Below are positions 20,101 through 35,100 of a DNA stretch of 64,000 bases, piece after piece (position 1 is the first letter of the stretch; every line of letters begins with the position of its first letter). Position numbers and translations under genes: made by a program. The notes under the pieces are model-generated. The model was not told the DNA's origin and did no database searches. It worked only from the letters and a program-made list of their open reading frames with translations. The DNA comes from Kryptolebias marmoratus (taxonomy: Eukaryota > Chordata > Actinopteri > Cyprinodontiformes > Rivulidae): the NCBI RefSeq assembly GCF_001649575.2, contig NC_051445.1, forward strand, positions 24,559,702 to 24,623,701, read 5' to 3'.

Positions 20101-23100
20101 TCATTTCACTGCAAGTTAAACATTTTGCTGTAAACTCTCCAAACGAGATCACACTTAAATGGTGATTGTGTAAAAACCATTTGAGATATTCAAACGCCAG
20201 TTCAGTCGCGTCAAGTCCAAGTTTCCGAGACCTGTTTAAACTGTGAAAGATGTTTCTAATTTGAAGTGTGCCTGAGCTGCAGCGCTCCAAAGAAAGCTGG
20301 GTTTTCTCCCTCATTTCACCAAATCCCATTGTTGTGTATGGGACTTTGCAGTTTTTTGTGATTTTCATAAACGCTATACTGTATACTATACGCTGTACTG
20401 CTACCAAAAGTCATAGCATACTATTCTCAGTCCAAACACATGATTGGATTGTTTCTTTTGTATGTTTTTTTTTCCCAAAGCTGTGGGAAGAGTAGTGCAT
20501 CGAAAACAAAACATAACGACCGAAAAGTAATTAGGAGGCCAATGAATTAATTCCCCTGCTTTAACTTTACTGCATTTATCCTGATTATAAACAAGAAGGT
20601 TTATTTCTCTGTTAAACCAAAGTGTGTATTTGTGTGTATAAAAAAAAAGCTTTTACCATGTTTTCAAAGACACTGGTTGTTTTTCATGATTGGAATCCAT
20701 TACTACTCCTCTGCCATGGTTGTTTTCAACAGAAAGTGAATAATGACTACAGGACTTCATGACAGGCAGAAATGTCCCAACTGTAAGTGTGATTCACAGC
20801 AGATCTGAATATGGGCCTGTGCAAAATGTAAAAAGCCCTCCCTTGTAGAATAATAATAAAAATAAAAAAAAACTCATTTGCAACATGCAGCAGAAAGCTT
20901 GTAGCTTGTATTAACAGCCATGTTCTCACAAACTGTATGAGCTGTCAAAAGGCTGAGCTTTACAATATAGCAGGCATCAGGAGACACGGTGCTTTTGCTG
21001 CATCACGTCAGCTTCGGCAAACGGGTTCCATTTTCATTTGTTCAAAAAAAAAAAAAAAAAAATGACGCGTGCTGTCATATTGAGCCAAATTCACTGTCTC
21101 TGACGGTATGGAGACAAACGCCCCTGCAATCATCACCCACTCGTATCTCTGCTGAGGAGACGGGATTATTCCGGCACTAGCACCATCCTGTGGCTGCACA
21201 GGAAAGATGGAAGAACAATTATTTAAACTGCCTGCAGTTTATCGCTGTTTCTTTCACATAATAAATGTTATAGAAACTGCCTGATTAAAGCCAAAGCAGT
21301 GCATTTAGATTTGTGTGTTTCTACAATGATCACTAGTTGTATTTAACCCTGAATCGCCTGTGACCTTAAAGAAGACCACTCATAGAAAATGGAAAAAACA
21401 GGTTGTTCTTTGGCATTCTCCGAACAATCATTCGCAGCTCGGTTGAAGGACGCTTGTGGACCCGAGTCTGACCTGGCGCTGGATCACCTCCTCTGAGACG
21501 TTTTCGCCTTTCAGCATCATCTCAGTTGCTCCCATGATGATCAGCATGCGGCTCAGTCCTGTGGCTGCTGAAAACTGCCTGGCTTGGAGGGAGGGCAGCA
21601 GGTTCCCATACCTGAAAAAAATAAAAAATAAAAATTTTTAAAAAAGACACACCAACTAAAAGCAGGACTTATCAGTAGGCACTGATAGGTTTTGAATGTG
21701 GAGACATGTTTCTGCTCATCTGGTGTGGAATCCACTTGGTGCTTTCACAAAGTTTAGCTGATTGACTGCCATGTCATGAACTACATACAGACCCTTTTTT
21801 AATTCTGATGACAGATGCATTCTGCTGTGATAAAATCAGTTTTTTGGTTCGAGTCAAATCAAATATATGGATACTTGAAGGAATGCATATCACCCGCTGC
21901 TTTTCATGCCAGAGTTTCAGACTAAGATCATCTCATGCTGAGAAATGGCAGAGTAGTACCTGTTTTTAGTCAAACTTTGAAACAAACATTAAATGTGTTT
22001 TCATGCACTTTCATATGATTTGTTAGCAGTTGGTGTATGTGTTGTAACTGACTGTCAGCTACTACCACACCAAATTTTAGCTCAATATCTGTAAAATTCA
22101 CTGAGTTACAGCCATTTTTGTGTTCGCCAAGATCGCTTTGCTGTGGCAGCCACCTTGAATCGTGTTGACTCAAAAGGCTAATCAGCTATTGGACTTTGGT
22201 CCCCAGGAGGACTACTGGTCCTGACAGGGTAGGTGATTATACTAGAAAAGGTCCAAAAAAGAAGCAAAAACCAGGTACACACACATACACAAAAACACAC
22301 ACAGGCAAACATTATTAAATGTAGAACGCAGAATCAGAAGAACGCCCCTCCCCACCAGCATCACCATTCAAATTACGCCAATCCTTTGATATTTTTAGCC
22401 TGATCCATAAAGTGGAACTGCTCTAATTCCCTGCAATAGGCACCAAACTAATGCATCAGGCTGTTTTTCCTTTACAAAATCAAACTAAAATAGCGGCCGA
22501 AGATAAGTCATTCAGTCTTTTCCAGACAAAAAATTCTGTTTCTTGAAAGAAAAAAGAAAAAAAAAAAAAAATTGCCCCAAAATTGATGAATACTTTTCTT
22601 TCTTTTTTTTTTTTTTTTGGCAGGGTAGAGAAGAAGAGCGGTGGGATTTTGTAACTCAGGAGGCCCAATCGGTCTCGGCTCACTGGTGCTCTGAATTGGC
22701 TGGTCTCAGCCTGTGGAGCCCAATCAATAGGGCCGCGCTCCTGCTGCCGTCATGGCCGTGCTGTGCAGCCCGACCCGACGCGCAGCCAGCGCACGCCAGA
22801 TCGGAGCTCCGCGCGCGCCAAGAGCCTCATCGTGGCAGATCCATCCTGATCTGAGCAACAAATCTCTGTGTCCTTTTACTTCCTGCTGCTTCATCTGATA
22901 AAACTCCATCAATCAAAAAAAAATCACGTTGGTTTTCTTTTGAAACCTATAAGATAAGTTAAAGTCTTATTTATTTTCAATTGTTATCACTGAGCACCAA
23001 TGGCAAAAAGTTGATGTATTTCAGTGTTTGTGTTTGGTTTTTTTTTATATATTAGCAAAATATCTCATGAATCTCCAGACAAAGTTTGATGAAATTCTCA

Positions 23101-26100
23101 GAAAGTAATCACAGGACGTACATCTACAACTGATTAACTTTTGTAGTCAATCCAATTCAGCTAAACAACCTTAGCCAACACAAACATGGCTATACCTCAG
23201 TCAACTCCAGAGATATTTAGTTTAAATGTGGTCTAGTTTTAGCTGAGAGTAACTTAAAACACGTATTCCGAGTGCTACACAATGCTCAGCGTCTTTGCCT
23301 AAAACTTTGGCATTAACTTTAAAAGCACTGTCTGTCTGTTAGCAAACCTTCTCATGAAACGCTGGACGGATTCGATTGAAACTCTCAGAAAATAATCACT
23401 GGACATACGTCTACAGCTGATTTACTTTTGGAGTCAGACCAATTCAAGATGGCCGCTCCAGCTAATCAGCCTTAGCCAACACAAAATGGTCCAAACTCAG
23501 TCAAATTTAGAGACATTGATGATATTGTTGTCTCGCATAAATAAAATACAGTTTTTGACCAAAACGCCATAACTCTGTCCCTTCTCAGCGTAACGTGATC
23601 TGTGTCTAAAACTAAGTGACGGGCGATACGCATTCCTTCAAGGAATTCTAGGTTGTAAATGAAGCACTTTATTTTATGATCTGCCATGCAGTTAACCTTT
23701 CAGCATTACTGACTGTTAAAAATCACAGCACCAGCCAGCAGTGCCGCTTGCCACGGGGAAACTCTATTTTCCAGTACGAAGGCTTCAGCACTTCTTTCCT
23801 GCTTTTATGTGGCTCATATCAAAAGCAGCATCATAAACATGCACTTTTTCAGGTGTAAAATAACCCATTTCACCCCTATGGCCGATAATGATAGGATATG
23901 TTGCCCCACACACACATAGCTCCAGCTAGATGTACCAAGTGGTGCTCCGACACACCGCCGATCGGTCAGATAAGGCTGATAGGAATCGTGGAGAACTGAG
24001 CGTTTTGCCGCCACAAACAGCAGATAACATATCTGCCATATTCACGGGAGGGGGGGGGGTCCCAATAATAGATGCAGGCAACGAGGGAAAACGAAACAAG
24101 CGAGCGGTTCTAATTCTGCGTCTTCGGAAGAAAACTTTTTGTATCAGACCTCGGGAGAGTGACATTTTGACATTTTCATCTTCCCTGCCACAGTTTTCCC
24201 TCAGAAGTCATTCTGGCACCACAATTTAGAGCAGACTCTCCGACCTGACTCTTAAAGAGACTTCTCGGTCTCTGCACATTTTCCACCTGTCACCCCTTTT
24301 TCCGACAACTTGCTTCCAAAAAAAATTAAATAAATAAAGGGCAGGGGAAACTCTCTCCCTATCAGCCGCCCGGTTCCAATCTAGTTCAATCATTCCCGAG
24401 TCTGGCGTTCAACATTATTTCAAGGATTCTCCAAGCCACCTGTCCTATTCCCTCCTCTTTTTTTTTTTTCCATTTTTAATTCTGCCCCTGAGTGAGGATT
24501 ATGCGAAGCAAGGCATGCGTGTCAAAGGGAAATTTAGTGGGTAAAGACAGCCAAGATTGGTGGGATGAATTAAACAGATAACAGGAGGAGACGAAGTGGG
24601 GGAACCATGTAGAGCAAAACGCCTCACCGATGTTGGTCATTTCAGAGGGGCTCTTTTTTTTTCTCCCTTCTTTCCTCCCCACAGGAGCGAGGAGGCAATA
24701 TCTAAATTAATAAAGTGATGAAATGAGTTTGTGCCACGGACTTTCTGCTGTTTGACTTTCCCATCTGGATTAGTGCAGGCTGAATGGACGCTCTGTTACT
24801 TTTGTTACAACTACGCAATTCACTGTCGGAATTTGGCCCCGCGGCGATAAGGCTCCTTTCCTCCTCTTCCTCATTACCATCTCCTTCCATATGCAGGGCC
24901 TCTGTTACCTGAGAGCTTGCTCACACACTAAACACGAACTATTACACGAGCGTCTGCCAACTATTACAACGAGCGCAGAACACTTAAACATGGGCTAATA
25001 CACGTGGCTCAACTATGACACAAAGGAAAGCAGTTAGAAAAATAAAATATATATATATACACACAGCAGAGAACAATACAGAAAGGCTAGAGATGCTAAC
25101 AGGAACACATTATAGTGTTTTTCTTCAAGTCTCAGTGTTTATGAAAGAAATACCATCACCTTTGATTTGGATAAAAGTTATTTGTGACGCTCAGGATAAT
25201 TTCACCTGAATTTCATGTTTACTTCTTTAAAATGTTTGCGGTAATATTTGTTTACAACAGGCAACAGTGAAATAATTCTCCTCATGAATCCTTTGCAACT
25301 GAACGGTCCGTCTTCTTTACTTATATATAAAAAAATATCGGTACCTTTTTACAGTACTCAAAATACCAAAACAAAAACTGATGCGACTGGAGCCAAAGAG
25401 TTCCAGTTGGGTTTTTGTGTGTGTGTGTGTATTTCTGTTAATAGTGGTACCCTCGTGGGTCTTCTTCCACAGAGCCCATTATGATTCACACTACGTCAGA
25501 TGGTGCAATCAGAAAGAGTCGTACTTTTACTTTGGAGTTCAGCTTAAATGGCTTCCTCAGCTCTTTTTCTACTACCAGCACTATTCATCTGATCAACCTG
25601 GGGTTGCATTTCCTCTTGCGTCCATGTCCCGGGAGTCTGGCTGCAGTCCTATGAATCTTGTACTCTTTTAACAAAATTGGCAACTGTTGTCAAAGAGACG
25701 TTGCTTGGAGATGGTCTTGTAGCTTTTACCTTTAACATGGAGATCTATAATCTTCTTTCTGAGCTCCTCACAGCTCTCACCTTTGTGTTCTCTGCTCCAT
25801 GTTCACTGTGGTGAACACAGCAACACCAAACTACTCAGTGGCTGTTTGTTCCCCCTTTAAATCTGCTGAATGGCTGATGAAAAGCTTTGAACGCTCCTGT
25901 GATACTAATTCAGGTCAAACAGTTTGAAACATCCCTATAATGCAAAGATTATTAGTCTCATGAAAGGTATTAACAAATCTGTTCATACTATTTGAGCATA
26001 TCTTTGTTAAATAAACTACAAATAATTTATTTTCACATTTTTTTGTTTATTCTATCTATCACATACTAAAAGCATGCAGATATGCATTAGACGATTGCTT

Positions 26101-29100
26101 TTAACTGCATCACTTTTGATAAGAAATAAAGCATTCGTGTCTGTACATGAGGGTATTTACAGTGAATTTGTTGGCGTGAAGCTGTGTGAAATTTGAAGCT
26201 ACATTATCTAAACTAGTTAAAATTAGAGATCACAAGACGTGATGACCTTGTGAATCAGCTCTATTTCCATCAATCTGTACAGAAAGTATGTCTCCCATCA
26301 AAATGATTTTTTTTTTACATCAAATGTAGGACGACAAAAAAAAAAACAGGATTGCTGACCTTTTACTGTTTACTTGCAAGCCTACAGCATCTTGCTGCAA
26401 ATATTTGCTTCAAACTACAGATAGGCCAGTTATTGGGTTGATTTTTTGCCACTTTTAAATAATCGGTTATCAGCCAAGTCTGTGCATACTTAAAGCCATA
26501 AGAGATGTCAAAATATACAATTTTTTACATATATTTTGACAGCTCTTAAAATCAAGTAACAACTTCTAAGTACACATTATTAACTACCAAAAGTCTACCA
26601 CATTATTTGTCATAAATGAGCGACATAAGCAAAATCATGTTTTGTTGCCAACAGTTATGAGTCGATTGTTTACATTTGAACAATGATGAGCACACTTCGG
26701 ACAGTCTCAGCACACAATAGATACTGAGTCAGTAAAATAATCCTCAGATGTAAATAGAGGAGGAGAACATTCAAAGACAAACAGACAATTTGCCTATTTT
26801 CTCGCAATTTTGAATCGCAGACTAGTTGCCGATAAGTCGCCAGTGAGATAATACCCTTATCCGATTGTCAAGTAGAAAAATGAAGGTGGAGCAGCAGCTG
26901 CTATGGGGAGGTCATCACAACCCTCTGTAGATATTTTGTAAGCGTCAAAGTTCTCCCAAAACATGTTTAATTAGGTTATGTTTCTTTTTACCAAAATGGA
27001 ATAAACTCATCAGCCATAAAAACATTTACACTTTTGACCTTTCAAGTAAAAAAGGGAGTAAAAATCTGGTTTATATATTGGCCATTGGCTGCACTGATTT
27101 TTTAAGTTTGGCATCAGCCATAAAAAGAAACCTCAGTCAGTGGCTGATGAACATGACTTACAGAAATTAGGATTTAATTCACAATGTCAAAAAAGATAAA
27201 TCAATAATAAGCTTTTAATAAAACTAATATATTTTGGTCTATTTGTCCAAGCACATTCATATTTTTAAACTCCCTGTGGGAAAAATACATCTGCTGTGAG
27301 TTTCTGAGGGTTTAAAGAATATAAATTATATAAGATATGATAAGATAAAATGATATAAGCTGGCTGATTCCAAATGATTATGGTCGCTTCTTTATCAGTA
27401 GCCAAAAAAAATACACCTAAACCTAACATTTTAGGGGAAATAAGTCGTTCAAGTCTTTTAGAGAGGTGCTTCCAAAGTTCAATCTGCAGTTCTGAGACTG
27501 AACACAAGGTGTCCCTCTTGCACCGCAGCAGACGTCGCTCTGACCCTCCTCTGCTTCCAGCCTCCCTCCCAGCATCCATACTATAGATTACACGGGGTAA
27601 ATAAACGGAGGCCGCAGAAGGCCTGCTTCATTAGCGGAACGTAAGAGCAATAGTTATGCTTACAGTGGATCCAATTACAATTAATTGGCATCCCTGACTC
27701 GCGAAGGGGGGGGGAGTCTCTCAGGAAGAGGGGGAGAGGATCGGATGGTAGCTGAGTCAGGAGAGGCCGACACGCTGGGAGCCATTACAGAACTGCAGTG
27801 TGAATCATAATGAATCACACACTAATAAAGCTAAAAAAACCAAACAGATCAGACATTAAATGTGAAGAATTTGTTTCGAGTCAGGCACTGATTATCACAA
27901 TTTAACATATTTCTATATTTATAAGATGGGCTTGATATAAAACTGCCAACATTTTACATCTAAACAGCTGGTTGGGGATGAAATCACAGACATTTTTTAA
28001 ACCAATCTGCATAACTTCAGGCAAATCAATAGCCACACATCAAGCTTTTGTCAGACAGTAGCTTCTACTAAAGCTTAATTTTTCTTTTTGCTGCCTCAAC
28101 TTCTCCCCCCCCCCCTCCTTTGCCTTCTCCTTCCACCCGTCCATCAGCATGTGACCGGCTGACTGGTGCCGACCTCATCCGAGGATTCCCGGAGGGGCTT
28201 AGGCCTGTGCTCCAGTGGGTTATTGAACGCAAGCTTGCGTTGAAAGCAAACAGGCTGCAAGGGGGAGAGTGGATATGTCATCAGTGGGAGCTACTGTTTC
28301 CCATGAAGGAAACCGAGATGACGAGCCAGGGAGAAGATATTAAACTGAGCATAACGGGAATGTTTAAACAGCTTAATAATAAATCTAAGGAAATGTAGAT
28401 GTTGTGAGAGTCTGAACAGCCATCAGTCAGACGGCACCTGTCGTACAGAGCAGACTAAATGAGCTTCCAAACATATCAGTCTGCAGCAAACTGCATCAAG
28501 CTGTGTGGGTGACAGTGTGTGCTGCACGTACATGCCACGTGCGTTAGTGTTTATGTGACGCTGACTGGGTGTGTGTGTGTGTTTGTGTGTTTGGGTGCAG
28601 GTGTTGATAGCACATTAATGAGGCAAACTGATGAATGGGTTAGAAAGTGTCATTTTTAATTCAGGCTCATGACTCAATCATACCTCTGCCCAAACAGAGA
28701 GAGCCACTGAGCCGACGCCGTGAGGCTCGTCACCCGAAGCACCTCTGCAGTTTATACAAACATGCATCATGTAGTCACAAACACACAGAGGGGACGCACA
28801 AAGACAGGCACAAAGCGATCTCTGCTGGCTTTTGCACTCTTTATAGCTCTCTGCCGAAGGCGCAAAGACGCTAATGTGTCTGCCCATCTTGGTCTGTGTG
28901 TGTGTGCTTGTCTATAGTGTTAGCAAAACATCTCATGAACCACCGGACGAATTTTAGGGAAACTCTCGGAATGTAATCAATGGACGCACACCTACAATTC
29001 ATTACCTTGAGAGTGAACAGCTTTTAGATGCCCGCCACAACTAATTGATTTCAGGAAAACACAAAACTGTTAACAAACTTTACAGACACTGAGCTGATTT

Positions 29101-32100
29101 TGGCGTGGTAGCAGCTGGCTGACCGTCATCCTCAACTGATACTCCAAGCGCCAAGATATCTTGTGAGATCTCACAATATCGCATGAGCACGCACATAACG
29201 TCATATTAGCAATGACGTCATGTGTATATTGTTAATAGTCCTGGTCTCCTTGAACTTCAACTTTCAGACAATTGGCCTAAAATACATTCAAGCTCTGAAA
29301 TACAGCAAACTAGCCATTCCCTGAGACAGAAAAGCAACCTTAAATTATTCCACTTCCACCACCGTGCTTTACAGTTAATGTGAGCTGATTCACATGTGAA
29401 GCTCTGCTGAGCTGGCACTAAATGAATCCTGCACACACAACTAGAAAACTTTGTCTTTTATTTATTTATTGGTGAAGGGGAAATTAAATCAAATCGTTAG
29501 AGGGTCCCCTCCCCCTCCTCCTCTGTGATAATGTGCAGTTCTTTCTCAAATTTTCCCTCTGGCAGCAGTAAACGGTCTCTTAGGACCCTCCTACCCCTGA
29601 CTACCAGTCAAGTGCATGACATTTGAGCAGGATTTGCAGGAAAAGGCCACACCACCACAAACAATCCGGTTGTTTGTTTTTTTTAGTGTGGGATCTTCTT
29701 TATTTTCCTGCCAGACACACAGGCATCCAGAACCTTTTTTTTTTTTTTTTTTTTTTTCTCCTAAGCATTAGGGAGCTTTTTCAGTCTTGGCAAAACACAC
29801 AATGCGAACACTCTCGCAACAAATCGAGCATTTTAAATGTCAGCTGTTATAAATAAGACTGGTTCCAGCTGCCACTCCACGGGGAGGTTTTAATCACTGG
29901 CATCTCATCTTTAAATTTATGGATTTCGAGGTGCCATAAATGTTGGAGCACACTCACACATTTCATGACCTGCTTTTCATTTACAGGTTTAGAACTCATT
30001 ATAATAGGGGGGGGAGTCAAATTTGCTATTTATTTTTTAAGTCTATCACCATTACCGACACGTATACTGTACATACATCAACTTGTTGAAGAAAAACTTA
30101 TCTGAAAGTCTTCCACTTCATTCCTAAAAAACAGGCCCTCAATACAACCTTAATGCCTCCGATTTAAATGAGTCAAGTCACCATGATGTGTGATGATTTT
30201 CATTTAAATGAACTATAATACGGAGTGAAGGAATGAATAAACCTTCCTCTCTTTGAGGACTGAGTTGCATTAAACACACTGAGGGTGCATTAAAATCCCC
30301 TATTAAAATGCACTAAAATCAGTAATCATTAAAGTGTAAGGACCATCCATTAGCCAAGAGCATCCCCCGCTGGTTCTGCTCTCTGAACAAATATGTTCCC
30401 CACGGCGTAAATTGCTTTTTCATTTCATGCACTTTGCAGATGGTGAATGTGAACAAACGCACGGGTACACATTTTCTTTCAAACGCCAAATAAAGCGAGG
30501 GACCCAGTTCCACACTACTCTGTTTTAGAGACGTGGACGAACATTCTGTTTACATATCTATACAGCATAAACATACATGAGCATGACGTGTTTGCTGAAG
30601 ATAATTGGAATCAGGCGTTTCAAGTCTCCAGTTCCTGTGAGCATGTTTTCTCGGTGTGTTATGGAGCGATGGCAGCACCTGGCCTAGAGCCTACAGGTGA
30701 ATGCTGGGGTGGTGGAGAGGTCAAACAGAGGTGGGCGATATTCAGGGCAGAGCGGCAGAGCAGCAGTGGATATGGAAAGTGACGGGGTCCTTTTGCAGAA
30801 TAGACCACCCAAATTGGAAAGGGTCCAATACCGCAGATATGCTCAATGTATAACATCCTCTACAACCATAATGCTGAAAAAGTTGGGACGTTGTGCAAAA
30901 TGTAAATGATTTGCAAATTTCATAAACCCATATGGAACATAGTAAACATATCAAATCTTTAAACTAAGAAATTGGACAATTTTTAGGGTTAAAAAAAGGT
31001 AACTTGGATTTTTATGGCAGCAACACATCTCAAAAAAGTGATGACAGGGGCAACAGAAGGCTGAAAAGGTAAGTGGTACGAATAATAATAAAACAAACAA
31101 ACCAAAAAAAAAAGATGGATTTTTGCCATTTTTGCAACAAATAAGGTTAACTGGTAACAAATCAATAAGGACTGGGTTTAAAACAAGCATTTTAGAGTGG
31201 CTGCCCATGATCTTCAAGCCCTCGGGAGCCACTGCAATAAAAACAGGTGTGATTCTGTTCTGGACATCCCTGCATGGACTCAGGAATACTTCCACAGATC
31301 GCTGTCGGGAAGCACTCCATGCTTCAGAGTGGTAAATACGGCCCTGTCCAATTTTAAGATGTGTTGCTGCCATAAGATTCCAAATCATTGCATTTTGTTT
31401 TTCTTTACATTTTACACAGTCTTAACTTTTAAGGAATTAGGGTGGTACGTGAGATATTAATTGACAATAACTCATCCAAACAGTATTAATTGTCGCAGAA
31501 ATGTGACCTGTGCTGGTAAAAGTCAGAACGAGCACAAGAGCAGTGCAAGAAATGTGAAAATATTATTACTGAAATTTGCATAAAAATGTATCCACAAACG
31601 CACAATGTAGCAACCCCGGGAACTAAAAACAGCATATAGTCTTCCTAATCTACCTTTAAATCAATGTTTTCTAACAGGTATGTCTTCAGAAGCAGTCCTT
31701 TGTCTCGTAACCTCCATAATTTCTTTTGAAAGTGATCATTTTTCTGTGCCGGATGCCGAAGCACCAGAAACTCCCTTCATATAATATTTGACGTCATTGT
31801 GAAGCTTACGCATTCTGCATCTCAAATATATGGCTGGAATTCTTGATGACATCATTTTGGACCAATAAAAATTATAGTTTTGAAACCGGCACGCTCGTAA
31901 ACAAAACTAGCCAGGCGATAATCCGAACCTCTGTCTCAGTATGAAGCTTTTGAGGTGAAGAATTTGAAAACAATAACTCAGTTTTGAAAAACTTGCTGCA
32001 AATTTCAAATAAAGTGCCAGCAATCAAAGTCTCGTTTCAAAACATTTTTTTGTGGTCACGTTTGTGTCTCACATTAGTGCTTCTTTATTTCTCGTGTAGC

Positions 32101-35100
32101 TGAAAGCGAAGGCTGACTCATGTTCTGCGATCATCTAAAGCAAGTTTAATTACAAAATGTACAACTTCCAACCCAAAAAAACAGATGCAATCTTGATTAC
32201 CTCTGGTTGAGGTATCCAAACTAATTTAATAAGCCAATTAAAATATGCCTTACAACAACACAAACAGCCTCAACAACCATTAGATTATTTTATCCTTTTT
32301 TTAATTCTCTATAATAATTATGGCAAAAATAAACTGCTACCAACCTTATTCTTAATTTAATTTGATAATTGAGATGTTCTGAAAACCAAACAAAATGAGG
32401 CATACATTTGAAAACCTGAAAATGTTATCATCTGTTGTGAAAGTGAGAAGACGCACAACTGCTGCTCATTTTGATGAAACGGAAGCTGCCAGCGCTGCGT
32501 TACCCCAACCCCTGGCTCGCAATTTCTCTAAAACAGCCACCTGGGCTCCTCCGAATCTCTGACGCCACATGCAGCTGAGACGCACGCAGCAACGGAGTCT
32601 GCACAGAAAATAAGTGGAAATAAATAAGGACGAACCTTTACAACAGAGCGGGCACGGGCAAATACCTGCACGCAGACACACGCGCGTGCCTTCCTCTGGA
32701 GATGGCAGTGATTCATTTTGTCGGATGTAACAGAACTAATTTTGGAAGTGAGCCTCTGTTAATGAGCCGGTCTTTGATGTGTAAATCCTCCGGTCCCAGA
32801 GCAAAGCTGATACAGTCTCCTTACAATCCTGCTCAGGTGCAGCCCAGCTCCCTTCTGTATTACTTATCTTGTGTACCAAATGGTGTAAGACTTTTGGCAG
32901 CAGGTAAACACCGGGCCTACGAATCAGGATTGCACAGCTGCTTGCAATCCGTGCTCGGTTTGCAAACAGAGATGCTGCACGAGTTCTTACGCAACACGTT
33001 TTACATCTCCATACTGTACACTGTAATTTATTCCTAATCCTATACCCCCACATTCACCACCACGGTGTAAATCAAGCACTAATATATTTTTTTTAACGGA
33101 CTAAATGTAAGTCTTTGGTTCATTTCATTTCTGTATTGCTTCTCTCCACGGAGTAATTGGATTGTGGCTGCACTGTCATGTACTCGTTTAAATGAATGCC
33201 TATTAATCAGAGGATAATTGGACACATACCCCTGATAAATGGTGCTGCTCCACTTTGAGTCACGTACAAATTAGGCCATTTTCAGGGATCCATTTCTTAT
33301 CTGGCTTGACTCATGCTTATATAAGCTGCGGGCTAATAGTGGTCTATGAACATGCAACTTCCTCATGGGCATGACTCCATTATTATGGTTTTACCACTTA
33401 TTATATTTTCTTCTGTAAGAGCTGACATCCATTAACTTCTTGCAAGTGATTTTTTTTTTGACAATGCAAAACAGAAGACAATACTGCATGTGGCAGCATT
33501 TTGAACTTTAAACAGAGGAACCTAACATTGATACTTGAAACTCCGAAAGCACGGCCTACGAATACTTCAGGGGTGTTTAACTGCAGGAACCTTTTCTGGG
33601 AACCAAGGTGTTTTTATGGGTCCTTTTTCTCAGCCACGGCCTCTCTGACTGCAGGAATCAGGGGTAAAACAGAGTTCCAGAGAAGAAACGTTACCCCAGA
33701 AAACAGCTTTGGTGGGCAGGTAGTATTTTGAAAACTACCCTTAACCTATGGAATGGTGGAATGAATTTTCAAGAAGAAAAAACAAACAAAAAAAACTTTA
33801 TATTACCTTCATACTTAACTTATTGATCCATAACCCTTATGCTCACTCTCAGGTGCCTTGCCTATATGCCTTTCTACTCAAAGCTAATAGAAAAAGTCAT
33901 TGTCTGTTTCGAAATGGAGTCCATTAACAAATGATCTCATTACAACATAAGTTTCTCTTGGACATGCATTTCCTTCCATTAATGTGATAGTTGGTAAAGC
34001 TGAGGATCCTCGTGCTTTCCTGTGAAAATCTGCAACCTCACCTTTACTGGATTGGGCCTAGTGGCATTTAAATATCACCACAAAGCAGTGCAGTTCCATT
34101 AACAGACAACTACACACACAAACACACACAGTGGCTCTTAATTTGCCACATGAACAGCTTTCCAGAAGAGTGGCACGGATAATTTTTTTTTTAGGTGCAG
34201 TAATGTCGTTTAATTTTTTTCTTTAGCAGTCTCTGAAACTGTGAATGTTTACCTCACTTGATGTGCTTCCAAACTGCTACAAAAGCGCACATTTTTCACG
34301 AGTTATGTGGCTCGATCAGTCACAGCTGTAGGTGTGTTCAAATAAAAAACAGTTAATGTGAAGTTTTATCAAGTCTAACAAGACGTGAACAACACCAGCT
34401 AAAAATATAATCAATATGTGCTCGACTTTTGATTTTTATGGAGTCTTTGTTTGATTCTTGGGCTTACCCTGCAGTCACACTCACAAACACTGCACCTTAA
34501 GGACTGACTGAGAATTCTGCAACAGATGTATGCTTTATTATTTTACTTATTTACTTATGCTGAGAGTAACACTGCAATTTTGTCATGTTCTAGAAACATA
34601 ATGACAAATAAAAATCTTATGTCTTAAAAATGGTCACAAGCTGAAGAATTGTTCAAATCATAAAGAGCCTGATGCCAGTTAATCCAGTTCAGCCTGAAAA
34701 TATCAGGTCAGTTGGCAACAATGGGTCCCCTTGGGAAGACCACAACCATAAGAAACAGGATACTGAATGGAAGCCATCCAATGAGCAACAGCGTCATTAA
34801 TTATACTGATTAATGACTGGTTAATCACACTACTAAAGTTAGATTTGCCTAAAATCTTACTTTGGAAAATCAAATAGGTGTGAGTGGTCAGTTAAAGTCT
34901 TTGTAACTCAAATAGTCAGAGATTACTCGGAGGATTACTAAAGGCTTCGTGTTTGGTCCATTTTAGTTTACCTTGTACATGAATTATATTGAAGGTTTCC
35001 TAAACAGAGCTACTGGCACAAAAAAATCAAATATTTTGGGCCTGTTTATTGATCTTATGCTGCTCCGCCCACTTTGCTCCTTCTGGTTTTTCCACCTTTA

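Noticed and set aside
28120..28398. 92-codon plus-strand open frame with a protein-like composition
   Set aside because: No recognisable motif, no good splice sites at its edges, and adjacent to a C-run; treated as chance.
32702..33037. 111-codon plus-strand open frame
   Set aside because: No domain, no Kozak or splice support, and the minus strand is also open there.
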